NCBI GenBank assembly: GCA_902363455.1
Contig: CABJAC010000002.1
Coordinates: 176,502-240,501, forward strand
Length of the DNA stretch: 64,000 bases
Source: Caryophanales bacterium
GTDB lineage: Bacteria; Bacillota; Bacilli; Exiguobacteriales; Exiguobacteriaceae
Direction of reading: 5' to 3'
Positions within the stretch are counted from its first letter, which is position 1; every line of letters begins with the position of its first letter. Positions 10,901 to 18,811 of this stretch are shown in pieces. Both the position numbers and the translations under genes were made by a program. Under the pieces are notes generated by a model. That model was not told the DNA's origin. It did no database searches and saw nothing but the letters and a program-made list of their open reading frames with translations.

Positions 10901-11280
10901 CTGATAGCAATAAAGAACTTGTATTAAATAGCTCAATATTAGCTGGATTCGTTTCAGAGTATGCTCAGAATAAAGACTGGTTAGCATATTTGATTGAAAA
11001 AATTGTCGGAGTTGCATTAAAAGATTGGTCAGATGTCACATATGATTCGTTTTGGATGAACTTCAAGCAGTTATTGATGATAAATCAAAATCAAGATGGA
11101 TTAATAAAAATAGTGACCGACAATCAAACCATTATGGAAATTAAAGAAGTCGAGCTCTCTGTTAAAGGTAAGACTATCTATAACAATGTAAGCAGAATCG
11201 TAAACGCTGGTAGTAGAACGATGTCGGATGATGAAATTCGCTTCGTTGTGTATAAGATTTTAAGTGAGTTAGAATCTTGA
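7933..11280 (+). CDS. sspC: SspC-like P-loop ATPase of the phosphorothioation system
   Basis: The 1115-residue protein carries a Walker A motif GPYGAGKS near residues 52-59 and a Walker B with the DE pair (FIIYDEFGRF) near residue 237, so it is a large AAA/STAND-like NTPase. The remaining two thirds is helical with no motif I recognise. Size and the coupling to sspB fit SspC, the ATPase required for single-strand phosphorothioation. It probably supplies energy for strand handling at SspB nicks. The gene ends in TGA about 50 bases before a perfect bidirectional terminator. The next gene, sspD, converges on it rather than following on the same strand. Confidence 0.7.
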   Translation: MKKFQPSINVVYDTGKSELFDMFVPNNDQLEIMENIISSLSKKSLVNSHLMIGPYGAGKSMVGAITASLITARKNSKNVKSFLYNVRGLNNDLSDKIRNNLYENSIKWIPITITGKNGRVDEIILEAIQLKLKSEGIVLSLKGDSEQILQTIELWKNDYKDTYLKLVNLCTSFGCTIEELIQGITINDERFIVEFKKMYGTLTSGATYISESKASFVEKIQHLTNQLSIKKMGLFIIYDEFGRFLQGVNQSLIFQTMQDLQDIAEFANRSSNLGLLFITHTGLRQYSTESNNLSKEELERVEKRFESHRLDSDPSLFYRTAFKILEIVKEDNTPNLFLLNDIERIKNDLKKYNLFPDMEVSEVENFILEKCQPIHPLTIRLLPILSNMLGQNDRTLYTFLSQFDETSLETDWYYADQLFNYFYPDESSFYLIDDLKYYRLSMSYQISNEAKRLVKLMTLLNISNKPFKLSVDFLSFALGSNEMKIRESIEELKKIKIIRYNPLASSYELYSGSILSLEFLIEEYRSKTVINDGTRIKFLNDFLPNKYFLPHEYNSVKSMTRFVESQFAWGNVLNLDTPIGDGMILYMIYKNDQELKNIQDFVINPERKDILVCITKLNTKDLIIKLDEFMILDLLLNTSELMQQDENLEAEILIHLENIRFEIEKLLRPIRQFEKGNLTWYINNDVVKIDSKNALEKKISNWMFERFPATPEIRNEGFNKKNVTSIQKKAAKSILSQLLSPTFSGRFDIQGFGPDYLIYATMFKNTGIDTNNLSQIPDDNLLKLRYDLLSYLKQNRRGKIVGLYDLLRHEPYGIREPLIPLLLIALLKDIWHQMAFYSNDFYIHELNADMLYEILELRADFYEYELYELSSANLNLLKDLNTTFFDGTLSEQPVIIFTELTRWLRNLPRYTQVTDQLTNAENQFKEIIRHSETDPLASINNLAKIIEDSRDLKILKSRLENHLSLLTEQIKKEVFLKMEIESNEDIQKWADSNKELVLNSSILAGFVSEYAQNKDWLAYLIEKIVGVALKDWSDVTYDSFWMNFKQLLMINQNQDGLIKIVTDNQTIMEIKEVELSVKGKTIYNNVSRIVNAGSRTMSDDEIRFVVYKILSELES

Positions 11281-11328
11281 CAGATACTATGATTATCTAG
11301 GTACTAAAGTACGTTTATTTATCAAGTT

Positions 11329-11386
11329 AAACTATACAAAAAAGGTAGCGGATTTTATCCACTACCTTTTTTGTATAGTTTTTATT
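11329..11386. terminator. Bidirectional terminator between convergent sspC and sspD
   Basis: A perfect 20-base-pair stem joins 11329-11348 and 11362-11381, with the inner loop able to form a further GGAT/ATCC pair. The stem begins with AAA and ends with TTT on both strands, so it can stop transcription from either side. It lies between the sspC stop and the sspD stop. Confidence 0.85.
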
Positions 11387-12270
11387 TATGAGAAAGAACA
11401 TACGCAAGGAATAGTATCGTCTTTTTCACTTAAATATTTTTCAATTCCATCTCTATCCATCAGTTCTCTGTATTCACGCAATGTGAATGGTCCGCCATTT
11501 CTCTTTAAAATAGAAACATCTTTCTCAAACTTACTACGGAAGCGTTCTTCCATAGCTTCTTGCTCCGCGTATTGCTCAGGCCAGACATTATATAAAAGAG
11601 CATAATGACCTAGGCCTCCTCTGACACATCGACCAGCACAGTTCGCGTGTGAAAAACCTAGACCATACATTCGCGGCAATGCAATTTTCCATTCGTCACG
11701 AATAATCTCTTTCGTATCAAGATCGCCTTTAAAAGTTTCAATCATAGGAAAACGTGTTTCGATCGGTTCAATTGGGTTATGCTCGTAGAAATTTTGAAGG
11801 TTGATAGCTCGATGTTGCTCATGAGGTCCAATACCGAAATAAAGTATTGGTTCAAGATTATGCTCATCTCGGAGTTCTTCTAAATAAATCATTGTTTGAC
11901 GAACCTTTAACTCCTCTGAGCATTTAGCCATACGAGAATTACCTAAGAATTTAACATCGTGGAAAACTTCATCAGGTGTTCTTCCATCTATTCGAGTAGT
12001 AATCTCCATACCGATATATTCTGCTACTTCATCCATGAATCGATAGTTATCGATATCTTCCCAAAGTGTATCAGTGAAAAAGAGTACACAGTTCTCTTTT
12101 CCATATTTCTGAACGATATGATAAGCAACATATGCTGACGATGCACCGCCACTAAACATTGCTACGTGCACTGGCTTTCTACCAGATAATGAAGGAGTAG
12201 TACCTGCTTTTAATACACCTAGTGCTGATCGATCAGAGGTTTTTTGAGTTTTTACGTTATTCATATTCAT
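11386..12270 (-). CDS. sspD: SspD-like PAPS-reductase/ATP-pyrophosphatase family protein
   Basis: This 294-residue protein has the PP-loop ATP-pyrophosphatase signature FSGGASSAY near residues 38-46, after a short basic tail. Cysteines at MAKCSEE (about 118), NCAGRC (about 211-215) and the C-terminal CVC could hold an iron-sulfur cluster, as known for the related DndC. The family activates substrates by adenylation; in SspABCD systems SspD works in sulfur transfer to the DNA backbone. It is transcribed toward sspC, not in the usual sspB-C-D order. A purine-rich ribosome binding site (AGAGAGGTG) lies just upstream of the ATG. A second ATG two codons in (MNM) is an alternative start. Confidence 0.75.
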   Translation of the reverse strand: MNMNNVKTQKTSDRSALGVLKAGTTPSLSGRKPVHVAMFSGGASSAYVAYHIVQKYGKENCVLFFTDTLWEDIDNYRFMDEVAEYIGMEITTRIDGRTPDEVFHDVKFLGNSRMAKCSEELKVRQTMIYLEELRDEHNLEPILYFGIGPHEQHRAINLQNFYEHNPIEPIETRFPMIETFKGDLDTKEIIRDEWKIALPRMYGLGFSHANCAGRCVRGGLGHYALLYNVWPEQYAEQEAMEERFRSKFEKDVSILKRNGGPFTLREYRELMDRDGIEKYLSEKDDTIPCVCSFS

Positions 12271-12315
12271 TTAAAACACCTCTCTCTCGAAAACAAAATA
12301 TCCATTTATTTTCTA

Positions 12316-12344
12316 ATTATAAGTATAAAGCTCATTTCTAATAA
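12316..12344 (-). promoter_or_regulatory. Candidate sspD promoter
   Basis: On the minus strand a perfect -10 box TATAAT (12316-12321) lies 17 bases from a weak -35 TTATTA (12339-12344), about 45 bases before the sspD start. This would give sspD its own transcription start. Confidence 0.45.
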
Positions 12345-12368
12345 AAAACAATGATATGTTTTGTGGCT

Positions 12369-12674
12369 TCAATTATCTAGTAGATACTTCTCTCCATTCT
12401 TCCTAATCTTATCTACCACAATCTCTTCCACATCTACATTCAATTCACTACATAAAGTCAGCGCATAAATCAACACATCGGCAATTTCTTCTTTGATATT
12501 TTCCTGATTTTCTTCCCACGCTTCTTCGCTGGTTCGCCACTGGAAGGCTTCAAGTAACTCGGATGCCTCGATGGACAAAGAAATCGCTAAGTCTTTTGGA
12601 TTATGGTGTGGTCGCCAGTTTCGTTCATCACGGAAGTCATCGATTTTTTGTATTAATGCTTTGATTTCGTTCAT
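12369..12674 (-). CDS. MazG-like nucleotide pyrophosphohydrolase
   Basis: The 101-residue product shows the MazG/all-alpha NTP pyrophosphatase pattern: LSIEASELLEAF (about 32-43) followed by KEEIADVLIYAL (about 60-72), the EExxE...ExxD metal-binding arrangement. Members hydrolyse (d)NTPs to monophosphates. The ATG overlaps the stop of the upstream DUF2075 helicase gene by four bases, so the two proteins are made together. Next to a phage-defence locus, a plausible role is lowering or cleaning nucleotide pools when the helicase/nuclease partner acts; that is inference. A housekeeping role in removing damaged nucleotides is the alternative. Confidence 0.85.
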   Translation of the reverse strand: MNEIKALIQKIDDFRDERNWRPHHNPKDLAISLSIEASELLEAFQWRTSEEAWEENQENIKEEIADVLIYALTLCSELNVDVEEIVVDKIRKNGEKYLLDN

Positions 12675-14305
12675 AGCTGTGTCTCCTTTAGTTGTAATAA
12701 TCGTGCGCGTAATTGAGGATTTGTTGCGTACAGATAAAGGCCTTTGACGCCACGCTTCAGCAGAACGTTTAGGGAGTTCAAAATGATTTCTTCCTTGGCA
12801 CGCTCGTTTTCTGACCGACTCAAATCTTGGCGGGAAACAAAGGCTCCGGTGTCTTTGTATGACGTTGGATCGAGCTTCAATTGTTGAGTCGTTTCATCAT
12901 ACTGAATCGACGGACCGAGGACGACACCGACGTAGTTTAAATCAAATCCTTGAATGGTATAGATCGATCCGACTTCTCGAATCGTTTCCGGTTGTTCTGC
13001 CCATGTTGTATGGGTATAAGTACGATTCCACGGAAGATTGATTCCGCCTTCGTCAACAAAGTAGTCGGCACCATCTTTTTTATGCAGGTAGTCAAATGTC
13101 GAGACGATTCGTGATAGTCCGTGCTGTTCGTTTTTCGAGAAAATCGCCTGCTTAAAGACTTCCGGATCCTCGAAGATCTGTAAATCATAATTTGAATCAC
13201 TCGGAATCGGTAAGAGCTCGCGTTCCACCAAACGATTGATCCAGTGCAATGTCTGCGGACTCGCTTGCATCCTGAATTGATTGGATAATTGCAGCGTCTT
13301 TGTCGAAAAGGTACCGACGATGTCCTGCAAGGTCGTACGTCCCCAGTGACTTTTAATCTTGAGGACTTGTTTTGGATCAAAGATCAGAATCGTGATTTTA
13401 CTGCGTGTAATGATTTCATGCAGCTGATTTTGTTGGTGAAAGTTATTGTAGGCATCTTCTTTTGTGAGTAACAGATGGGCTTCGTCCACGAGCACGATGT
13501 CAGCAGTCCGCTTTTGTTTATCCAATGTATTTAAGAAGGGGGTTGGCTTTTGAAACTGCTTTTTCTTTAAGTTCGGTAGGCTGCTGGCAATCGATTTATA
13601 CGTCTTGAGCATTTCACCATGGTTAACGAGCAGATAGTTATCCGTCTGATACAGTGCAGAATCGGTTTCTTTCGTCAAATCCTGGATCGTATTGAACAAG
13701 GAGCTGAGTAGCACACTTTTTCCTGTTCCGGCGTCACCTTCGACAATGAAGACATGGTGCCCCGTTTCGGTGATTTTGGTTTTACAAAATTTTAAGATTT
13801 CCTCTTTGACTTCTAGTTGTTGCTCAGACAATTCACGAAACGGAGAGAGTTTGTAGACGTCTTTGTTTCGTAATTGATCGAGTGTTCCTTCCGCAATCTG
13901 CTCCTCTCGTAACTGTTGCCAGATGTTTTCAAAAACCGTCTCATTGAAAAAATCTTTTCGGAAATAGTTGTGCATCTGACGGGAAACAGTTTGGCTGACA
14001 TTTTGCAGTGTATAGCGACCATCTGCAATTAAAAAGTTAATCAAATTGGATTCGATATTGTAAGTAGCCGATTGGTTAAACTGTTCATGCCCAATTAAAA
14101 TCGATTCGTCGAGCTGCTTCCGACGAGGATCTTTTAAATGGGCTTTTAACCGTTGATTTTTTTGAACCGTTTGTCCGACGTAAGCTTGTGCTTTTGACCG
14201 ATTATACAACAGATAAACGATTGGATAATTGTCTATGTAGAGCGTTCGACTACGCGTTAAATCAGCGTAGTTAAACCGGTACTTTTCAAAATAAAGTTTC
14301 TCCAA
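12671..14305 (-). CDS. GIY-YIG domain fused to DUF2075 SF1-type helicase
   Basis: The 544-residue protein begins with a compact GIY-YIG-like nuclease domain (PIVYLLY then AYVGQT, about residues 28-52, with basic RLKAHLKDPRRK after it). From about residue 170 it is a DUF2075 helicase-like ATPase: Walker A EGDAGTGKS near 195, Walker B IVLVDEAH near 271, FDPKQ motif III, NQFR motif IV, IQGFD motif V and KGLYLY motif VI. The start appears to be TTG at 14305, with GGAAGGATGG upstream at a long spacing. It overlaps the mazG-like gene. Such proteins are probably DNA or RNA processing enzymes in defence or repair; the substrate is unknown. Confidence 0.8.
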   Translation of the reverse strand: MEKLYFEKYRFNYADLTRSRTLYIDNYPIVYLLYNRSKAQAYVGQTVQKNQRLKAHLKDPRRKQLDESILIGHEQFNQSATYNIESNLINFLIADGRYTLQNVSQTVSRQMHNYFRKDFFNETVFENIWQQLREEQIAEGTLDQLRNKDVYKLSPFRELSEQQLEVKEEILKFCKTKITETGHHVFIVEGDAGTGKSVLLSSLFNTIQDLTKETDSALYQTDNYLLVNHGEMLKTYKSIASSLPNLKKKQFQKPTPFLNTLDKQKRTADIVLVDEAHLLLTKEDAYNNFHQQNQLHEIITRSKITILIFDPKQVLKIKSHWGRTTLQDIVGTFSTKTLQLSNQFRMQASPQTLHWINRLVERELLPIPSDSNYDLQIFEDPEVFKQAIFSKNEQHGLSRIVSTFDYLHKKDGADYFVDEGGINLPWNRTYTHTTWAEQPETIREVGSIYTIQGFDLNYVGVVLGPSIQYDETTQQLKLDPTSYKDTGAFVSRQDLSRSENERAKEEIILNSLNVLLKRGVKGLYLYATNPQLRARLLQLKETQL

Positions 14306-14418
14306 AACATGTGTCCATCCTTCCAGTGATGTTACAAGGTATGTAAAAAGTAATTCTTGTTAAATATAGCATGACACATGAGTAATTGTTATTTAAAGGG
14401 AATTTGATTTGGGAAAAT

Positions 14419-14451
14419 AAAAGGAACAGCCCGTTGTGGACTGTTCCTTTT
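14419..14451 (-). terminator. Terminator of the helicase-Vsr gene
   Basis: AAAAGGAACAG (14419-14429) pairs with CTGTTCCTTTT (14441-14451). Read on the minus strand it begins two bases after the stop codon of the helicase gene and runs into TTTTATTTT. Confidence 0.8.
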
Positions 14452-14453
14452 AC

Positions 14454-17400
14454 TTATACATATTCAACTAGTGAAGGTTTAATCTCCATCTCTTCAAGCG
14501 TCGTCCATAGTGATTCCATTGCACGATCTGCGTCTTGATAGAAATGACGGCCACGTACACGCCAGAAGTTCCAACCCGCCCGCTCCAAGACTTTTTGCCG
14601 GAACATGTCCGCTTCATACGCATCTGGTCCGTGCCAACGTTCACCATCACATTCGACGGCGAGTCGGTTGTGTTCGCCTTCGACGACAAGGTCAATCCGG
14701 TAGCCGTTGACTTGGACTTGAGGCGTGACGAGGTATCCCCGTGCGACAAGACGACGGTAGACGGCTTCTTCGAATGGTGAGTCAAAGCGATGTTTGACGC
14801 TCTCGAAGGAAGCTTGGTCACCAAGTGGATTTTGACAATAACCGAGCAACTTATAACGCATACAGTTGCTATTGCCGATGTCATTTAATGAGACCGAGTG
14901 GAACAGAATCATTTGATCGCGGGCCCGACTCGCTGCGACATTAAAGCGTTGACTATCGGTTTCTTTTGTCATCGCCATGAAGCGCTTATTCGGAGCGACG
15001 ACCATTGAGAGTAACATGACGTCACGCTCGTCTCCTTGGAAAGTGTAGGCATCCCCGAAGCGGACTTGATGCTGCATCAACGTCTCGATTCCGATTTCGG
15101 CCGTCGCGATCCGTTCAATCTGATTAGCCTGGGCGTTACCGAGTAAGGAGACGACACCAAACGTCCGATTTTGATAAAGCGGATCTTGCATCATTCGTTT
15201 CAGTTCAGCGACGATGGCACGTGCTTCCGGTAAGTTCACCTTGTCCATCGTCGTCTCGTCGACGTATCCATCATGAACAAAATGATTTTTGACGGCTGGA
15301 TTCAGTCGTTCAGCACGTTGGGGCAAGCGGAGCGGGACAATCGTTCCGTCATAGACGTGAGCGTTGCTGAAGCCAATGATTTCCGGTACACAGCGGAAGT
15401 GTTCCCGTAAGCCGACTTTCGTACTGAACTTGACGGAGGCAAGGGAATAGAGACTACTTGTCCCATCGAACAAGGTCATCGTCGAATCATCTCCGAAATA
15501 CGTTTTTCGCTTTTCTTCGACATTATCGCGGTTATCGAAGCTCGTCGGACTGATTTGACGGTCATCGCCGACGATGATCGCTTTTCGTGCCCGCGACAGG
15601 AGCGAAATCGCATCCATCGTACTTTGCGAACTTTCATCAAAAATGATGACATCAAAAAGATCGCTCGCGGCCTTAAAGGATTCAAGGACACGGTTGACCG
15701 GCATGATCCAGACCGGAATCGCGTCCTGAGCCTGCATCATTTGTTTGGCAGCTTCTTTCCGGTAACGTGGTGCATGTTTACCCGTTCCTTTTCCGACTTT
15801 GCGAATCAAGGTTGCCCAACTGTTGAGCTGTTCTTGTTTCGAAGGCGTCATCCGTTTGAGCTGTTCTTTCCAAGCGAGTGTCGCACAGAGACGGGCGACA
15901 GTCTGTCCTTCTTCTTGCTCAAGACGATGGAGCTGCTCGCGTTCGTCTGCATCACTCAAAGCTTCAAGTCGACTCTTGACGTAGGCAAGGTGCCACGCGT
16001 CACGAAGTTCGAGCGCATGAAACGTGGGAGCACTGTTCGTTCGTAATGCCGTGAGCCAGTTCGGGGCAGCTTGTTCTAATGTCTTACTGAGTGCTTGTAG
16101 GCGACTCGCTCGGTGCTCATTCGTTTCCAGGAGTCGTAGTTCTTTATAAATCGCTGTATAGCGAGTAGCATCCCAATCACGAATCGCTTGCTGGAGCTGA
16201 ATGGTGATGGGGTGGGTGAGTTCTGCTACGTTGAGTAGAGATAACCATTGTTGTTGCTGCCCGTTCAGTTCGTCCAAACGCTTCAGTTCAAAGAGTGCCT
16301 CTAGGGCATTGGTTTGAAGCTCGAACCACTCTGCTTCATACGTGAAGTCATGATTTTCATAACTTGCGTGTAATGGACGGAGGACTTGCGTAAAGTGTTG
16401 AATGATACTGTCAAGTTTGCGGAAAACATCGAGCGCTTTTCGGTACGTCGTTAAAGGACCAACCGGAATTTCAATGGAATGATGTTCAAAGCGATGCTTA
16501 AAAGTCCGATCGAGTTTCCGAAGTGATTCCGTATACGTCAACTGTTGCAAGAGTAACGTAACATCTGCGGCACTCGCCATCTTCTTCCCGTCAATCGTCA
16601 CTTCATCTAAAAGAAGGGCGTATTTTTTTCGTTTTGTCCATTTAAAGAACATCCCATCGACCTTGTTTGCTTCAAACAGTGGCAAGAGTTCCGTTGCGAG
16701 TACAGATAAATCTTGATCTGTTGTCGGAAGAGCGAAATCATGCAACAAAACGGTCCGCTCGAGTTGTTCAATCTCAAGAAGTGTCTGTTCGAACGCCAAC
16801 CGATCTTGCCCGAGCTCATCAAAATCAGAAGGATGCGTCAGCCAATGACGATATAAGGCAAGCGTCCATTCTTCAAGGTTCGTATATTGCTGAACGGATT
16901 GCTGGAGCCAGTCGCGAAATTGTTGTTTGGTCTCATCAGACGCCGATTTCATCCATGCAACTGGTAAAGCAGTCGGTTCGATGAGTCGGAGTGCTGTTAC
17001 TTCGGCGACGAGTTCTTCGAAGATCAGTGGTTCCGCAAACGCCGTCCGTGTTGGTCGACGACCGAGAATCTTGAGTTCGGCAAGTGCTTCTTGATCCTGC
17101 ATCAATTCATACAGTTCCTGAATATCGACGGCACTCATCGGTGCTTCTTCAGACAAAAGTGGTGTCGGAATCTGTGTCGAAATCGTGGATTGACTCATCC
17201 ATTTTGCCCACTCGAGTGGCGTCTTCGTTTCTTGACCAATCGTCAGACCGTCGTGTTCGAGAATGGCTTGATCAAGCATCATCCGACGCGTCGATGCAAT
17301 TTCACGACGAATCGTTTCGAGATGATTCCGAATCGTTGTGGCACTTGCTTCTAGTTCTTCAGCTGACGTCTTATTCAAATAGCTTGAGATACCATGTAAA

Positions 17401-18638
17401 GATGTTTCTGTTTGTTTGATCGTCTTGGAATCAGCGCCTAAAACAGAGACCGCCAGTTCACGGATTTCAGCAGGCAATTTATCGCGGAGGACCGTTAAGG
17501 CATGTTCTTTTTCACTTGTGACAAGGACTCGTTTCCCGTGAGCGAGAAGATGCGAAATCAAGTTGGAAATCGTGTGGCTCTTTCCGGTACCCGGTGGTCC
17601 CTGAACGACGACACCTGCGTTGTTACTTAACTGCTGAAGAATTCGTTTTTGTTCTTCATTGTAAGGAAGCGGGAATAAAATCTCTTCGCCGACAGCCTGC
17701 CACTCGGTACGATCTTGTTGATCAAGAGCAGCAATCGCTGCATCGTCTGAAGTAAAGAACTGTTCGAGAGCAGGCGACAACGGTAATTCCTGTTCGATCG
17801 CTTCCGCAAGGTGTTCATGCTCTTCGACCCAACTGTGATTGGATTTCGGACGCCGATAAAGGCGGACACTTGGCATGACGTAAACGTCAGCTTCTTGTCC
17901 ATAAGCATGGTCCGCATGTAACAGCCGAAGTACTTGTTCGCTTCGTTCTTGGAGTTGCGTTTCGTCCCAAGGATTAAAGTCGAAGGCGTGATCTTCCTTG
18001 AAATCGAGTTCGTATTCCGAAAGCTCTGCTTTCATCCAGACACTGTCCCAGTTCAACATATCCAACTCAAGTTTCGGAAGAGTCGGTGTCGTTTCAATAC
18101 GGAACACACTTTTTTCAGTATCAAACTCAATGACGGCTGGTCGGACGAAAAGTGGTCGTTGAATAGATTGTGTTGGCCAGTGCAGGTGACCGAAGGACCA
18201 AACGATTTCATGGGTATCATTATCAGTCGTCTGGAACTGATACATCTGGTACATCAAGTCATAGAGTGATTGTGCCTTTTCATGCTGACGTTTTTTCTCT
18301 TTCCAGTCACGAATCGCTAATTCATAGGTCGTCCAAAGTGACGTTAATTCTTCTGGAAGAGAAGCCTTGGGTGTAACGTCGTCACCGGTCGTCACAGTCC
18401 ATTCGCTTAATTTACTCGGGAGGGCAGGACGATCGATTGTGAAGGCAGGATGAAACTTTACTTCGACGATGGTTTGCTGACTGTCATCGCTTGTTGAAGT
18501 GACGTTCGGAAAGTTCATTGTCGTCTCATCTAAAATCGTAGTATACGTTTTGGTATCTCGTTGTGTTTTTAAGCCAAGCTTCTTGACGGAAGCCATGAAT
18601 TGAAAAAGGTTGATTGCTTTTGAACGGGTAGTGCTCAT
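14454..18638 (-). CDS. Large SF1 helicase with C-terminal Vsr-like nuclease domain
   Basis: This 1394-residue protein has an N-terminal region of about 330 residues without a known domain, then a UvrD/UPF1-like SF1 helicase split by a long helical insert: Walker A QGPPGTGKS near residue 347, Walker B VIIFDESSQ near 998, GDDRQISP, FQGDERDV near 1200 and NVAASRARD. The final 80 residues (VECDGERWHGP near 1333, then WRVRGRHFY) match a Vsr/PD-(D/E)XK-type nuclease fold. The order resembles helicase-Vsr defence proteins, but I do not see the N-terminal DUF4011 hallmark. It has its own terminator and is divergent from nothing in the Ssp locus. Likely antiviral; target unknown. Confidence 0.78.
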   Translation of the reverse strand: MSTTRSKAINLFQFMASVKKLGLKTQRDTKTYTTILDETTMNFPNVTSTSDDSQQTIVEVKFHPAFTIDRPALPSKLSEWTVTTGDDVTPKASLPEELTSLWTTYELAIRDWKEKKRQHEKAQSLYDLMYQMYQFQTTDNDTHEIVWSFGHLHWPTQSIQRPLFVRPAVIEFDTEKSVFRIETTPTLPKLELDMLNWDSVWMKAELSEYELDFKEDHAFDFNPWDETQLQERSEQVLRLLHADHAYGQEADVYVMPSVRLYRRPKSNHSWVEEHEHLAEAIEQELPLSPALEQFFTSDDAAIAALDQQDRTEWQAVGEEILFPLPYNEEQKRILQQLSNNAGVVVQGPPGTGKSHTISNLISHLLAHGKRVLVTSEKEHALTVLRDKLPAEIRELAVSVLGADSKTIKQTETSLHGISSYLNKTSAEELEASATTIRNHLETIRREIASTRRMMLDQAILEHDGLTIGQETKTPLEWAKWMSQSTISTQIPTPLLSEEAPMSAVDIQELYELMQDQEALAELKILGRRPTRTAFAEPLIFEELVAEVTALRLIEPTALPVAWMKSASDETKQQFRDWLQQSVQQYTNLEEWTLALYRHWLTHPSDFDELGQDRLAFEQTLLEIEQLERTVLLHDFALPTTDQDLSVLATELLPLFEANKVDGMFFKWTKRKKYALLLDEVTIDGKKMASAADVTLLLQQLTYTESLRKLDRTFKHRFEHHSIEIPVGPLTTYRKALDVFRKLDSIIQHFTQVLRPLHASYENHDFTYEAEWFELQTNALEALFELKRLDELNGQQQQWLSLLNVAELTHPITIQLQQAIRDWDATRYTAIYKELRLLETNEHRASRLQALSKTLEQAAPNWLTALRTNSAPTFHALELRDAWHLAYVKSRLEALSDADEREQLHRLEQEEGQTVARLCATLAWKEQLKRMTPSKQEQLNSWATLIRKVGKGTGKHAPRYRKEAAKQMMQAQDAIPVWIMPVNRVLESFKAASDLFDVIIFDESSQSTMDAISLLSRARKAIIVGDDRQISPTSFDNRDNVEEKRKTYFGDDSTMTLFDGTSSLYSLASVKFSTKVGLREHFRCVPEIIGFSNAHVYDGTIVPLRLPQRAERLNPAVKNHFVHDGYVDETTMDKVNLPEARAIVAELKRMMQDPLYQNRTFGVVSLLGNAQANQIERIATAEIGIETLMQHQVRFGDAYTFQGDERDVMLLSMVVAPNKRFMAMTKETDSQRFNVAASRARDQMILFHSVSLNDIGNSNCMRYKLLGYCQNPLGDQASFESVKHRFDSPFEEAVYRRLVARGYLVTPQVQVNGYRIDLVVEGEHNRLAVECDGERWHGPDAYEADMFRQKVLERAGWNFWRVRGRHFYQDADRAMESLWTTLEEMEIKPSLVEYV

Positions 18639-18783
18639 TACTAGGTAGCTCCTTATATGTAAATTTAAAAGTTAGGAAATTAGAGGTGGTTTATTGAAAA
18701 ACGAGGCACTTAATTCCTAGTTTTTAGGACACTATTAGTATACAAGGAAACAGGATGAAGAGAACAGTAGGGAGCAGAAAAAA

Positions 18784-18811
18784 GACTTTCCGAATGGGTC
18801 TTCGGAAAGTC
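18784..18811 (-). terminator. Terminator overlapping the stop of the next minus-strand gene
   Basis: GACTTTCCGAA (18784-18794) pairs perfectly with TTCGGAAAGTC (18801-18811); on the minus strand TTTTTTC follows. The TGA stop at 18810-18812 lies in the base of the stem. Confidence 0.85.

Noticed and set aside
15555..16046. Plus-strand frame of 163 codons inside the helicase-Vsr gene
   Set aside because: Antisense shadow of the helicase; no ribosome binding site or domain.
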